From positions 7,259,001 to 7,323,000 of the forward strand of contig OX335660.1 of assembly GCA_946894095.1 (NCBI GenBank): 64,000 nt of DNA. The letters run 5' to 3'. The stretch comes from Incurvaria masculella (lineage: Eukaryota; Arthropoda; Insecta; Lepidoptera; Incurvariidae). Positions within the stretch are counted from its first letter, which is position 1. Every line of letters starts with the position of its first letter. Below the pieces are notes generated by a model. It saw only the letters and a list, made by a program, of their open reading frames with translations. It was not told where the DNA came from and ran no database searches. The position numbers and the translations under genes were made by a program. Below are positions 1-10,500 of this stretch, piece after piece.

Positions 1-149
1 AACACACATGGGGGCAGACACCAAAATAATTATGCCACAACGGAGGCCGACACGAGCTGACAATAATATAATTAATTTTCTAACGTACGGTTTGTAAATT
101 GGTGAACCGCTGCAGCAAACAGAAAATTACAGTAGTGTGGTTTATTTTT

Positions 150-500
150 GAGATGCTAGGCCTTGCTCTTCTTAAGAGGTCATAGGTTTGATTCCCGCAC
201 CGTTTATCGACCACTTAGCCCCGGTTGCACGAAGATATGACTGCGTTAATCAATGTCCAAACACGTCACTTTTAGTGAACAGCATAGAGTTCCTTCCATA
301 CTGTCCACACAAAGTGACGTGTTTGATCGTACGTTGACGTTGATTTTGATTTTTTGTCCTTTCGTGCACTCGGCCCTTAGTGTCTCTTCCTGAGTTGGAT
401 AAGTGTAGATCCCATTCCCTCAATACTGCCTTCCCCTACTGGTGGGTGTTGGGGTTAATCCCGCTCGGGTAGATACCATCGCCTTGTGGTTGACATGAGT
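150..500 (+). mobile_element. SINE-A copy, tRNA-derived, split by MITE-1
   Basis: A degraded copy of the commonest SINE here (SINE-A). A tRNA-type B box (GGTTTGATTCC) lies near 185. The body resumes after 375 with CTGAGTTGGATAAGTG and a remnant of the GGTGG...CCCGCTCGGGT...ACCATCGC block. The interval 219-375 is a separate inverted-repeat element inserted in it. The assignment rests on similarity to the better copies at 55283 and 46613. Confidence 0.5.
219..375. mobile_element. MITE-1, inverted-repeat element
   Basis: About 157 bp. The ends are CCGGTTGCACGAA and TTCGTGCACTCGG, imperfect inverted repeats. Internally it has AAACACGTCACTTTTAGTG and an inverted AAAGTGACGTGTTT. CTTAG is present on both sides and fits a 5-bp target-site duplication. 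Related copies lie at 2491 and 2695. It has no coding capacity and the superfamily is not identified. Confidence 0.6.
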
Positions 501-605
501 CTTTTGAGAACGAATCGTTTCTCAAACTCATTTCTCCACGGCACTGCTATGCACTGTCCTACCCATAGTCCTACCGAAACCTTTAATTTCGGAGCCTTCA
601 AATGT

Positions 606-645
606 GTATAGTTATAGTATAGTATAGTATAGTATAGTATATATT
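606..645. repeat. (TATAG)n microsatellite
   Basis: Repeated TATAG/TAGTA units form a short AT-rich simple repeat about 50 bp before the 131-bp satellite. I see no other feature here. Confidence 0.8.
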
Positions 646-691
646 CAAATATATATGAAGGGACCTTAATTTTGACAAGCAGGATAGATCT

Positions 692-1534
692 GCGATAGTT
701 GCAAATCCGCTGGTATAGTGCCTAGCTGAACGTGGTTTCGCTAGGTGATATAGATTTGGCTTTTCTGAGCACCCAAAGGTGCACACACCACTTCAGCACA
801 GCTTATTACAAAGTGTAAGAAAGCGATAGTTGCAAATCCGCTGGTATAGTGCCTAGCTGAACGTGGTTTCGCTAGGTGATATAGATTTGGCTTTTCTGAG
901 CACCCAAAGGTGCACACACCACTTCAGCACAGCTTATTACAAAGTGTAAGAAAGCGATAGTTGCAAATCCGCTGGTATAGTGCCTAGCTGAACGTGGTTT
1001 CGCTAGGTGATATAGATTTGGCTTTTCTGAGCACCCAAAGGTGCACACACCACTTCAGCACAGCTTATTACAAAGTGTAAGAAAGCGATAGTTGCAAATC
1101 CGCTGGTATAGTGCCTAGCTGAACGTGGTTTCGCTAGGTGATATAGATTTGGCTTTTCTGAGCACCCAAAGGTGCACACACCACTTCAGCACAGCTTATT
1201 ACAAAGTGTAAGAAAGCGATAGTTGCAAATCCGCTGGTATAGTGCCTAGCTGAACGTGGTTTCGCTAGGTGATATAGATTTGGCTTTTCTGAGCACCCAA
1301 AGGTGCACACACCACTTCAGCACAGCTTATTACAAAGTGTAAGAAAGCGATAGTTGCAAATCCGCTGGTATAGTGCCTAGCTGAACGTGGTTTCGCTAGG
1401 TGATATAGATTTGGCTTTTCTGAGCACCCAAAGGTGCACACACCACTTCAGCACAGCTTATTACAAAGTGTAAGAAAGCGATAGTTGCAAATCCGCTGGT
1501 ATAGTGCCTAGCTGAACGTGGTTTCGCTAGGTGA
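692..1534. repeat. 131-bp tandem satellite, six units plus a partial
   Basis: Units start at 692, 823, 954, 1085, 1216, 1347 and 1478, exactly 131 bp apart. The last stops after about 57 bp at GCTAGGTGAT. By eye the units are identical or nearly so. Each contains two small potential hairpins, CCTAGC...GCTAGG and GCACC-CAAA-GGTGC. The period is not a multiple of three, so the long minus-strand reading frames are by-products. This is a young or recently homogenised minisatellite. Confidence 0.95.
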
Positions 1535-1800
1535 TTTTGACTACAAATTGAAACATGACTTCTCGAATGAGAGGTCTGGCTTGCGCTGGCTTGGAGCCGC
1601 TTAGGCGTGATGCTTGCGAAACTACAAAATATCGATCTCACTTCAACCCTTCCAAATCAGCTGTTTGGAGCAGCTGTCCCTTAACCAGAGCAGAGCTCTC
1701 GGGACAATAGCGGACAATAGGCCCGACCTGACCACACCGCCCCCTTCCCGTGCCGCCGCCATGCATCCCCAAAGCTATCCACGCTGCGAGGAAAGACCGC

Positions 1801-1809
1801 TATAAAAGG
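1801..1809 (+). promoter_or_regulatory. TATA-box-like TATAAAAGG
   Basis: A textbook TATAAAAGG follows a GC-rich stretch (1690-1800), about 270 bp after the satellite. I find no open reading frame or 5' exon behind it, so it may be chance. It is listed only because the motif is an exact match. Confidence 0.2.
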
Positions 1810-2086
1810 ATAGATAAGGCGATCAATTTATAAAAACATTGATTTTATCTACTTTTCCCTGATTAAGATTTTAGTGAATGGTTAATAATATAAATTAGTG
1901 AGTGGGAATTAGCGGAATGGTTTTAGGGAGTAGGTTGGTATGATTACTAACAACTTGTGCATGGTGCTATTGATTATTATTATTTTAAAAATGGATAAAT
2001 CATTCTTGGATAAGATAGTGAGTGATAAGATCAAATAAATGATGTACAGTTTGTTTCAGAATACGCTGGGGAAACTTCAGGAATAG

Positions 2087-2184
2087 AAAACACTCATAAT
2101 TAGAAAAAAAAAACAAATTTGTTATACATTGTAGGTAGTCAGGTATAACAAATTTGTTTTTTTTTCTAATTATGAGTGTTTTTA
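2087..2184. repeat. Hairpin MITE with about 40-bp arms
   Basis: The left arm runs from AAAACACTCATAATTAG through a poly-A tract and CAAATTTGTTATAC. The right arm is its almost exact reverse complement, ending CTAATTATGAGTGTTTT. The loop is only about 15 bp (ATTGTAGGTAGTCAG). The near-perfect arms suggest a recent nonautonomous insertion. Confidence 0.85.
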
Positions 2185-2195
2185 TTCTTCTTACT

Positions 2196-2480
2196 AGCTG
2201 CGGTACCCGGCTCCGCTCGGGTCCAAGTCGTTTTGGACTGATGTTGTGCTGAATTATTTCCTAGATAAAAAGTAGCCCAAAGGGCTGGAAGAAAAGGCTG
2301 GTCAATAACGATGTAACTTTATCTGCGACTTTTAAATCATAACGGGTGGAGCCGATATGGATTAATTAAATAATAAATATTCTTACATTCCCATTTATAA
2401 TACATAGGGCGCACTATAAGTTTTCGAAACTGGCCACTTCGCTAAACATTATCGAAAAAGTAATTAAGTAATTTGGAATT
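2196..2480 (+). mobile_element. RTE-like LINE 3' fragment
   Basis: It starts CTAGCTGCGGTACCCGGCTC, continues GCTCGGGTCCAAG, then a block with GAATTATTTCCTAG and AAAGTAGCCC. The same start recurs at 32107 and 61314. The 32107 copy runs on to a typical RTE tail. No coding sequence remains. Confidence 0.6.
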
Positions 2481-2490
2481 ATAATTCATA

Positions 2491-2625
2491 GGGTCGAGTG
2501 CACGAAAGGGCAAACAATTAAAATCATCGTCAACTTAAACACGTCACTTTATATGGACAATATGGAAGGAACTCTATACGGTTCACTAAAAGTAACGTGT
2601 TTGAACATTGTTTAACTCATCCCTC
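2491..2625 (-). mobile_element. MITE-1 copy, truncated
   Basis: Reverse-oriented relative to the 219-375 copy. It starts TCGAGTGCACGAAAGG and carries AAACACGTCACTTT and AAAAGTAACGTGTTTG. The far terminal repeat is not recognisable. Confidence 0.55.
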
Positions 2626-2694
2626 TCTTCTGAACAACTTAATTCAAAAGTGGTTCTGTTTAGTGATGGAAATCTAATCAATGTTAACTGTGCC

Positions 2695-2820
2695 GACAGA
2701 TGGCATCACAATCAACGTCAGCGTATGATTAAACACGTCACTTTGTATGGACAGTATTGAAGAAACTCCGTGCGGTTCGCTAAAAGTGACGTGTTTGAAC
2801 ATTGATTAACTCAGCTGTAC
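2695..2820 (-). mobile_element. MITE-1 copy, internal part only
   Basis: It keeps the diagnostic inverted pair AAACACGTCACTTT / AAAAGTGACGTGTTT and the ATTGATTAACTCAG flank. The terminal repeats are eroded. It lies 70 bp from the previous copy in the same orientation. Confidence 0.5.
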
Positions 2821-2870
2821 TTCGTATCAAATGACCGACTCGGGAACAAAATTTCTCGCACTGACTTTTT

Positions 2871-3180
2871 AGGGTTCCGTACCCAAAGGGTGAAAACGGA
2901 ACCCTATTACTAAGCCTCCGCTGTCCGTCCGTCCGTCCGTCCGTCCGTCTGTCCGTCTGTCACAGGGCTGTATCTCAGTAACCGTAACAGGTATACAGCT
3001 GAAATTTTCACAGAGTGTTTATTTATTTTGCCGCTATAACAACAAATAGGTAATATTAAAAAATAATTAAAATTAAAGGGGGCTCCCATACAATAAACCT
3101 GATTTTTTTGTTTGATTTTTTACGATGGTACGGAACCCTTCGTGTGCGAGTCCGACTCGCACTTGGCCGTTTTTTTTTTT
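2871..3180 (+). mobile_element. GGGTTCCGTACC repeat, full length
   Basis: It starts AGGGTTCCGTACCCAAAGG, has a (CCGT)n microsatellite, CAGGGCTGTATCTCAGTAAC, TTTTGCCGCTATAACAAC, then GGTACGGAACCCTTCGTG and the palindrome GCGAGTCCGACTCGC, ending ACTTGGCCG plus poly-T. It is one of eight copies here. Inverted GGTTCCGTACC/GGTACGGAACC blocks lie inside both ends. It has no ORF. Confidence 0.85.
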
Positions 3181-3285
3181 ATGCGACCTGACATGGATGG
3201 CTAATACCAGTTCCCATGTGGTGTGTTAGGCTAATACGGTCAGTTCGGTATAAGCCATCAATGTCCAGTTACATAAAAAAAACCG
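3181..3285. repeat. Two SINE-A 3' ends joined head to head
   Basis: A minus-oriented tail (GACATGGATGGCTAATACC) is directly followed by a plus-oriented tail (TTCCCATGTGGTGTG...TGTCCAGTTACATAAAA). This gives an inverted junction with no SINE body between. Confidence 0.5.
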
Positions 3286-4149
3286 ACGCATCCACACGTT
3301 TCTCTCCTTGAGTTCTGCAACAGGTGTGCATTGCAGTCCCTATACAAACTTTTACCATTCCATTTGGCAAACTCAATTTTCTCAAATTGATTTTGGGTAT
3401 GGGTCGACAATGATCTATATGTCCATGTTATTTTGTATAGCGTGGTAGGTCACATGAATAGAGATTATCTATCATATGGCACTTTATGGTTTTACTATGT
3501 GCTAACGATCAGCATCTCCTACTAGGTGACGTAGGCAATATTCAAAACGCTCGCAATAACTTCAACAAAATGTAGATTGTTGGACAGGAATTTATTGTAA
3601 CTATACATCCTTACCCAAGAATAGTTGGTTAGTTTGACGGAATCGTCACACCAAGACGATTATATATTTGCCAGAACGCTTCTCAATGCCATTGCATTGT
3701 GAAAATGCTTCGAAAAGATATTGTGAACGCAACCCAATTTTTTTTACCATGCATTTGTTATTTAGAATTGTTTTTAGGATTCCGCCAAATGTAAATTAGT
3801 AAAACTACGTTGATGCGTATAGCTACAGTTAATTATTTTCAAACTTTTCAGATAATGGCGCCATCTATATTTATTTGAAGATGCAGCGAGAACTCCATAG
3901 TTGGCTTCGGATTGGCTGGTGCTTTCCATCATCAGGCAAAGTAGATACGGCCGGGCGCTCATTTGGCAAAACACTCTTACACGCGTCATACGCACTGTCT
4001 GTGTGATTATGTGAAAGGCTGTACGGGCCCATGACCTTTGCCTACCCCTATAGGTGATAAAAAACCATGGGAAGACTTATTGCAACTGTGTTCTCTTATC
4101 CCACAGAACATATAATATGTCTTATCCAACAGACGAACACAATATAATG
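3286..4149. other. No feature recognised
   Basis: AT-rich sequence with scattered stops in all frames. The reading frame at 3774-3995 (minus) resembles nothing I know and shows no splice or codon-use signal. Confidence 0.4.
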
Positions 4150-4256
4150 AAGATATCTTCTTGGGGCTGCCCGGGCTGCCTGTCTAAAGTACCGAACTTC
4201 TTCATAACTTGCTACAGGCAGCTAACTTTATGCAGGCAGCCCCAAGAAGATATCTT
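4150..4256. repeat. Palindromic MITE
   Basis: Terminal inverted repeats AAGATATCTTCTTGGGGCTG and CAGCCCCAAGAAGATATCTT enclose about 65 bp. The ends are almost perfect and it has no coding capacity. Confidence 0.75.
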
Positions 4257-5363
4257 TCTTCCCCATTATCGACGGTCTTAGAAACGTCAGAACTGTCATT
4301 CCTGTCAAGTTTTGTTCATCAAACCGTCAATAAATAAAGTTTCAATGCCAAATGTTTGTAATAATTATAAAATGACCAGAATAAAATATTTACATTGAAG
4401 AATTCAAGAATCAAGAAGTGAAACTTGAAACTGGCAAATTGTCTACACTGGACAGTGCCCAAAAAACAAATAAAAAAAAAATTAGATGGAAGAAGAAGTT
4501 TGTAATAAAAAATAAGCAGTTTTTTCCCCCATTGCATGCACGTGACAGTGTCATCCTCAGTGATCTTGCGTGCTTCGAGGCTTCTGTGGACTCCTTGATA
4601 TAATCCGTTATATTTTAATGTTTACACGCATGGAGGCATGGAGGTAGGGTTGCCATCCGTCCGGTTTTCCCCGGATTTGTCCTAGTTTAGAGGGCATCCG
4701 GGGAGCGTCCGGACGGGGCTTCATTTGTAGCCCAGGTTTAAAAATTGACTGACTGTTTAAAAAACCTTTTGACATGTCCGGGTTCTTGGCTCTAAAATCC
4801 AGGGTTTTCACGCGAAGGTGGTGATTCTGGAGGATTAATTGAGCACATTACCATTTAACGCAATTTTTATACCGTTCCATCAAATTCAAGCGATGAAAAT
4901 GTATTTAAACTGCAATTTATTATTCGAGATTTCATAAAAAAAAAAGTTGTAATGTACTTAGTTTTGCCACCATAATCACCTATGGAGTAGTGTGCACCCC
5001 TTATCTATGATAATCTGTCGCAAAAATTAAACCGGGGTGAAAATGTCCAAGTCATTCAAATTTGATCAGGCGGCACAAATAGTTTAAGCAAATGTATTTG
5101 AGGAAAAAACATATAATAATCATAAATTCAGCAATTAATAGAAGATTTCAGACAAAGATGCTGGTTAATTGATAAAATAAATGAAAAAAAAAATGTTTAA
5201 AAGCCACCATAAATCAATCGCAAACCCACGGATAATTTGGTGTAAACGAGCAAAATAAATGATTGATAAGTGATATGTAATTTATGTATTTAATGGATAT
5301 GACATTCTCACACGATTAGTTGATAAACTATTCTACATGATCTGTAATAAATTAACTTGAAAC
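4257..5363. other. AT-rich spacer with one possible repeat
   Basis: At 4646-4810 there is a segment with GGTTGCCATCCGTCCGG and GTCCGGACGGGGC, which looks like a repeat end but has no second copy in this window. Otherwise I see no gene signal. Confidence 0.35.
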
Positions 5364-5571
5364 GATTTGAGTTTCAGCGATATCTACATTTGCAGCATTT
5401 TAATTAGATTCTGAAAATAATCTGAAAAAGTTTTTGGTCGTGACATTCGTCGGAAGCAGGATCTCTTTCCGGCTCCTGCTTCCGACGAATGTCACGACCA
5501 AAAACTTTTTCAAATTATTTTCAAAATCTGATTACAATGTTTCAAATGTGGATGTCGCTGAAACTCAAATT
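5364..5571. repeat. Long inverted repeat, arms about 98 bp
   Basis: The left arm starts GATTTGAGTTTCAGCGA and the right arm ends TCGCTGAAACTCAAAT. They meet around a loop of about 10 bp near 5464-5474. The inner 45 bp (AAAGTTTTTGGTCGTGAC...CGGAAGCAGG) pair essentially perfectly and the outer part has scattered mismatches. The inner end resembles the flank of the tRNA-like element at 10385 (CTGCTTC-GACGAATG), so this may be an inverted dimer of that family. Confidence 0.85.
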
Positions 5572-7434
5572 AAAGTGATATGTAACTCGTAACAGAGGCT
5601 CTGATCCGGCTAATCGAAAACATCCCACTACAAAATCAAGTTAATAGAGAGAAATAAAAAGTTTTTAAATAACATTTAATAATTTATTTACAAATACATA
5701 CTAAGGTTAGTATGTTACGATTACACAACTTACAGATACGTAAGATATAAAAACACTTGAATTTTTTTATAAAATTTAATGAAATTACAATTTGATGGTT
5801 GGCAACACTTTTAGCTTTTTCTAAGCTTTACTTAGGCAGCGCGTAGTGCCATGACGTAAAATTAGGCTTGTCATTCATCATTTGATACATTCCAAAAAGT
5901 TCACCATCACGACAAATTAGATGTGAAAACAGCTACCGTTTTCTTGCCAGTGTAAAGACGGCGCAGGTTCCTACCTCGCCTCACCTCTGACCCTAAATGC
6001 TTCTGCGTTCGAATTTGCGGGTATAAAGTTTTTTTTAAATCGAATATAAAATAATAGTTGGTATCTTTCTGCCATATGTCAATTATCCTCAATATATTGC
6101 AAGACTGTTTTGAAATCAGACTGCATTAACATTGTCATCCGATTACAGCAAAGATTCACCTTTCGAAACTAGCGATACATCCTTATTCCGAGTTTTTTGT
6201 TAAGGCTAAACCATTTTCAGAAAGGAGCGGCGACAACACAGATTGGATAATCGAAAAGATCAAAGTTAAAGGAGTTTAGAACATGTTCTTACCATGTGAG
6301 TGTTTATGTATAATTATTGAATGTTTCTTTCTTGTTATTGCTACATTTTGATTTATATTTTTTGGAATGTATCACTGCTGTTAAGCATGAATAAAAAAAG
6401 TCTGACTTATGCAAGAAAATTTGTCATAAACAAAATGGCGAATCAGCTGAAGCCGCCAGGAAAATGCTCACTTATAAAACAACTCCCATCTCTATTTTGC
6501 TATCAACACACTGTGCGAAAGAGAAGGATCATGCATAAGTTATTATTAATATGTCAGTGACATCCCTGACTAACACTCTTCCACTCGGCACAAACGGAAG
6601 TCAAAATTACAACACAAAATAATTTTGGATATCTAATAAATGTGCTGAACATTAAATTAAAAAATATATATATAGGTATTGAAAATTTCGCTAACACATG
6701 CGCTATATACCCTGGCCAATCATACAAAAGTAAACTGGTGTTTTGATTATCCTGGCTTTATTATTTACGGAGGATACTTGGCTCTTACGCCAAGGCCTCG
6801 GGTTCGATCCACGGATGTAACCCTTTAACCTACATTTTCTTTTTCAATTCTTATCCTCATCACCCCAAAGGTTGACTGGAAGAAATCACTTTTAGTGATA
6901 AGTCCGCCTTTGTGCAGTTTCGCTCTGTTAGATTTAATTGTTCTGTGTATAGTTTTTAATGTAATTTGCACTATAAAGAATTGTTTTTTTTCTTTCTTTC
7001 TTACATGGTGTCTTCTTATTCAATACCAGCTACTCTTTCATTTATTTACACTAGCTACAAATGGCGTGATTGTAACGACTTTTATCTCGGGGTATTCTTC
7101 CTTAAAAGTATGATGACATCGTTTTCCAAATTAAGGTCTCTCTAGTGATAAAAATCATCATTAATTCCATCAATTATAGCCACTTAATTAAAACCTTATG
7201 AAGTTATGACGGAGTAAGCTTGGGCATTTTGGCGTTGGGCAGTGCAACGAGAGGCTCTTAATAACATAAAAAAGATAATTAACAGCATCAAATGTTCGTT
7301 GCTCCAAATGGCTATCTCTGATGGATTACATGAAAAATTGTAACCAAAATATTAGCATAGACAATATACACTTCCCAGAATTATTCTACATCGTCTATGA
7401 ATGGAAAACATTAATCTCTGAATATAACTGTGTA
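5572..7434. other. Downstream flank of FAM114A, no gene seen
   Basis: AT-rich with short frames only. On the minus strand an AATAAA-like hexamer occurs near 7041, about 390 bp after the FAM114A stop. It is a candidate polyadenylation signal, but there are other similar hexamers. Confidence 0.35.
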
Positions 7435-7509
7435 CTATGTAGTCCCTATCTGCAGTATCGGAAGTGTCAGCTGGAATGCATTCTGGATGTACGTGGAACT
7501 GTTGCCGGC
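7435..7509 (-). CDS. FAM114A: FAM114A exon 10 (stop)
   Basis: 75 bases: 24 codons and TAG. Acceptor TTGTTCCAG|GCC. It encodes AGNSSTYIQNAFQLTLPILQ and a short tail, the insect counterpart of ASNSASYIQDAFQLLLPVLQ at the end of FAM114A2. It is too short to stand out by itself but fits in phase and sequence. Confidence 0.9.
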   Translation of the reverse strand, partial: AGNSSTYIQNAFQLTLPILQIGTT

Positions 7510-10500
7510 CTGGAACAAAAATATGGTGTGTTTAGTCATAGATAGTAGGGAAAGATTGCTAATGTCTATAAAAGTCAACAAAAGGCGCTGCAACATCATA
7601 GTAACAACGAAAATAAGAAGTATTTACCGAGTTTAAGGCAGTTGTTACCTATGAATTCCTTATTTATTTATTAGATATATATTATTATTACATTACTAGG
7701 CGGTAGGGTTTTTGCTGCCCCGGTTGGTACCATAGCATTGAACTGCAGATGGTCGAAGCGACAATGAAAATTTCCCGTGTTTTTAAATCGAGTGCAATGC
7801 ATGCCAATAAAAGGAGGATCCTGGCATGGCACGTCATGAGCTGCATCGGGCGTATATTATAACAGTAGGTCTGGTATTAGAAATCCCATCCATGCCCAGA
7901 TACATTAATTTTTTTTTATGAGAAAGTATATAAGTCTGTTTATTGTTTATTCATCATCCATGGACAGCACACTGCACTCGGTTTTGTCATATTTTATCAT
8001 TGTATCATTAGCCAGTTCAGCAATCCTAGCGAAGAAGAACTGACAAGAAACTCCGCTGGATTTCAAATGGTATGTTCATTTTACTGGGCTTTATTCAATT
8101 AATGTGTCCTTGCTTCATGGTCGATTATACATACATACATGTCACATTCCTTAGTATTTGCCAATGCTTACAATCGGAGGTAAAAACCTAAATTATTATG
8201 AATTGACGAAAATCAGCAATTCATGTCGTTTGCAACAGTTCATATGTAAAGACCACATGTTGCCAATTGGAGCACATCACCCGTTCACGAGCATCACACC
8301 GGGCACAGCCATCGCCTCTGTCAACCATATTTTAGGGAAAGAGGAGACCCGAACTAGGTCACCGGAAGCAAGGACCTTAAAGTGATGCACAACTCGTATT
8401 TGACTAGGGATGGGGAGTTACCTCCAAGAAGACATTGGTGATGTACGTGTTGACTTCTTCCTTGTTGGTGTCGGTGCTCAGCTGGCTGAGTGTGTCGGTG
8501 AAGGCCGTCGCCAGCCTGCTGATGTGACGCGTCAGCACTGACGTCATCCTTCAAGTGAACAAAACACGAGTCAGACGTTTAATGATACTGATCTGTTTGT
8601 ATATGGCGGTTTAGACGGTTACATTTCAGCGCAGTGTGGCCGTTTTTTTTAATAAAAATCCCTTTCCTACTATAACCTCTAAAATAATAAAATTTATCTT
8701 TTGGTTCGATACTACAGATAAAGATCGAAAGTGTTCTTAGAACGAAGTAAGTATCGGAATCGACCCAACAGTCGGGTTCGCTGCTATGTTATTTCTAACT
8801 TAAAATGATTTGCAAACGCGTCTCCTGCAACTTACAAAATTCTAATTTGTTTGAAAAACTTTCGTTCTAACTTTTCAGTCTCGGTAGCCTAGTGGCGCGA
8901 CGCCTTGCGATTCCATAAGCAACTCTGAGCGCGGTTGGGTTCTAGAGTCTGTGACAACACCCACCGCTGTACCCCACTCACTCAGCCATCATGCCACACA
9001 AGAGAAAGGAAGGGAAAGTGGCATGCGGTAGGTATCGCGTCTCCGCTAAATGGTCAAAATAACCACATAATTGTACGGACATCCGGCAGCGCGTCATACA
9101 GTCAAAACATCGCCACCGCGTGCGAATGTGCTCTAAAATAGCGTTTGTCAAGTCAGTTCCCACGCACACAAACCCTCCAATACGTCAGCGACTATGTTTG
9201 CATGTGGCATGTACGATTAAGTTGGATTGTTAGTTTTTGAGAATTGGAGACTGCGGGTCCGAAAGACGCGCTCGATGCCATATCTCCGCCCTTTTTATCT
9301 GAGTGCCCCACCTTACCACAGTGCAACGGACAGATGACGCACAGACGGACAGACCCACATACAACAACTTACTGCGTGAGCGCGTCCGCCTCGTCCGCCG
9401 TCGATCTTCTCGTCTTCACGAGCAGCAGCTCGGCGGCCCTGTGGTACACCTCCACCGCCAGCGCCGTGCACTGCGCCAGCGCGCCTACGGCACGCTTGTA
9501 CACCGCGCGCTCCGTCCCGCCCGCACCCGCCGCCGTGCGCTGCTCGGCCAGCCATGACGCCACACCCTCCCACTGTCTGCGGAGGGCAAGAACCTCTGTA
9601 CAGTCTCTCATATTTGACACATCGGTATGGTAAATGTCAAAATATACTATAGCGGGGGCATGATGCTTCATGCATGGTTATCCTCATTTGATTTAAACAA
9701 TTTTAGACGATTGAACAGGTTGTAGTTTAGGGCCGTGGGACCTTTCTTCTCAGAAGTTCATACACCACTTAATTTATTTCATTTGGATAAGTGTATTCAT
9801 TTTATTACAGTGCATTAAAAGCTTCATGAGTGCGAGCTGTACTATGGCCATAGGCACTTGCCAGAGGCTCTGCCCATGTAAAAGTAGCAAAAATACCGTT
9901 GGACAGAACAACTTCACTCCAATGCTCATCCCTCAGGTAATTATGCATGATGGTAATCTTACAACTGATAGGAAAAATCCAGTTATACGTAGATATTAAC
10001 TGCATCAAAAAGAGAGACTGATGACTTAAGAGTCTTTAAATTAAAAAGAAAGTCTTACTTGACTAATGGCTGGAACTGGAGCGTGAATCCTAAGTCCTGC
10101 GTCGCCTCACGCAGTTTGTTGTGCAATGTCTCGGACCCCGTCAGCTTATCATCATTATTATCTTCCTCTTCTTCCTCTTCCGGCATTTCACACAGCTCTG
10201 AAACACATTCATAATCGGATAAATTACGTGGAAAGAGTTTCAAAGGAGAGAGATCGCGCAGACGAGTTCTAATGCAAAACGAAGTATCCCAGGTGCGGCG
10301 GACAAGAGGAAAATTTCGTTAACTTGAGGTTATACAGCGACATCTATATTGAAGCGTTGCAATCATATTTCTTAAAATAGTTTGAACATTCGTCTGAAGC
10401 AGGATTTGAACCTGCGATCTTTGGATAACACGTCCACTGCTCTACTGCTGAGCTAACCTGATTACAACAGTCAACAATTTCTCGATTATATTCGCATCGA

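Noticed and set aside
692..1534. CRISPR-like regular repeats
   Set aside because: Units are contiguous, 131 bp long, without unique spacers, in a eukaryotic context; the 200-bp array fails for the same reasons.
598..1641. Minus-strand frames of 62 and 81 codons over the 131-bp satellite
   Set aside because: Same repeated peptide with a frame shift each unit; a product of the satellite.
9244..9633. Plus-strand 129-codon Ser/Ala/Thr-rich frame and 13867-14155, 15138-15353 plus frames
   Set aside because: Antisense shadows of GC-rich FAM114A exons 8, 5 and 3.
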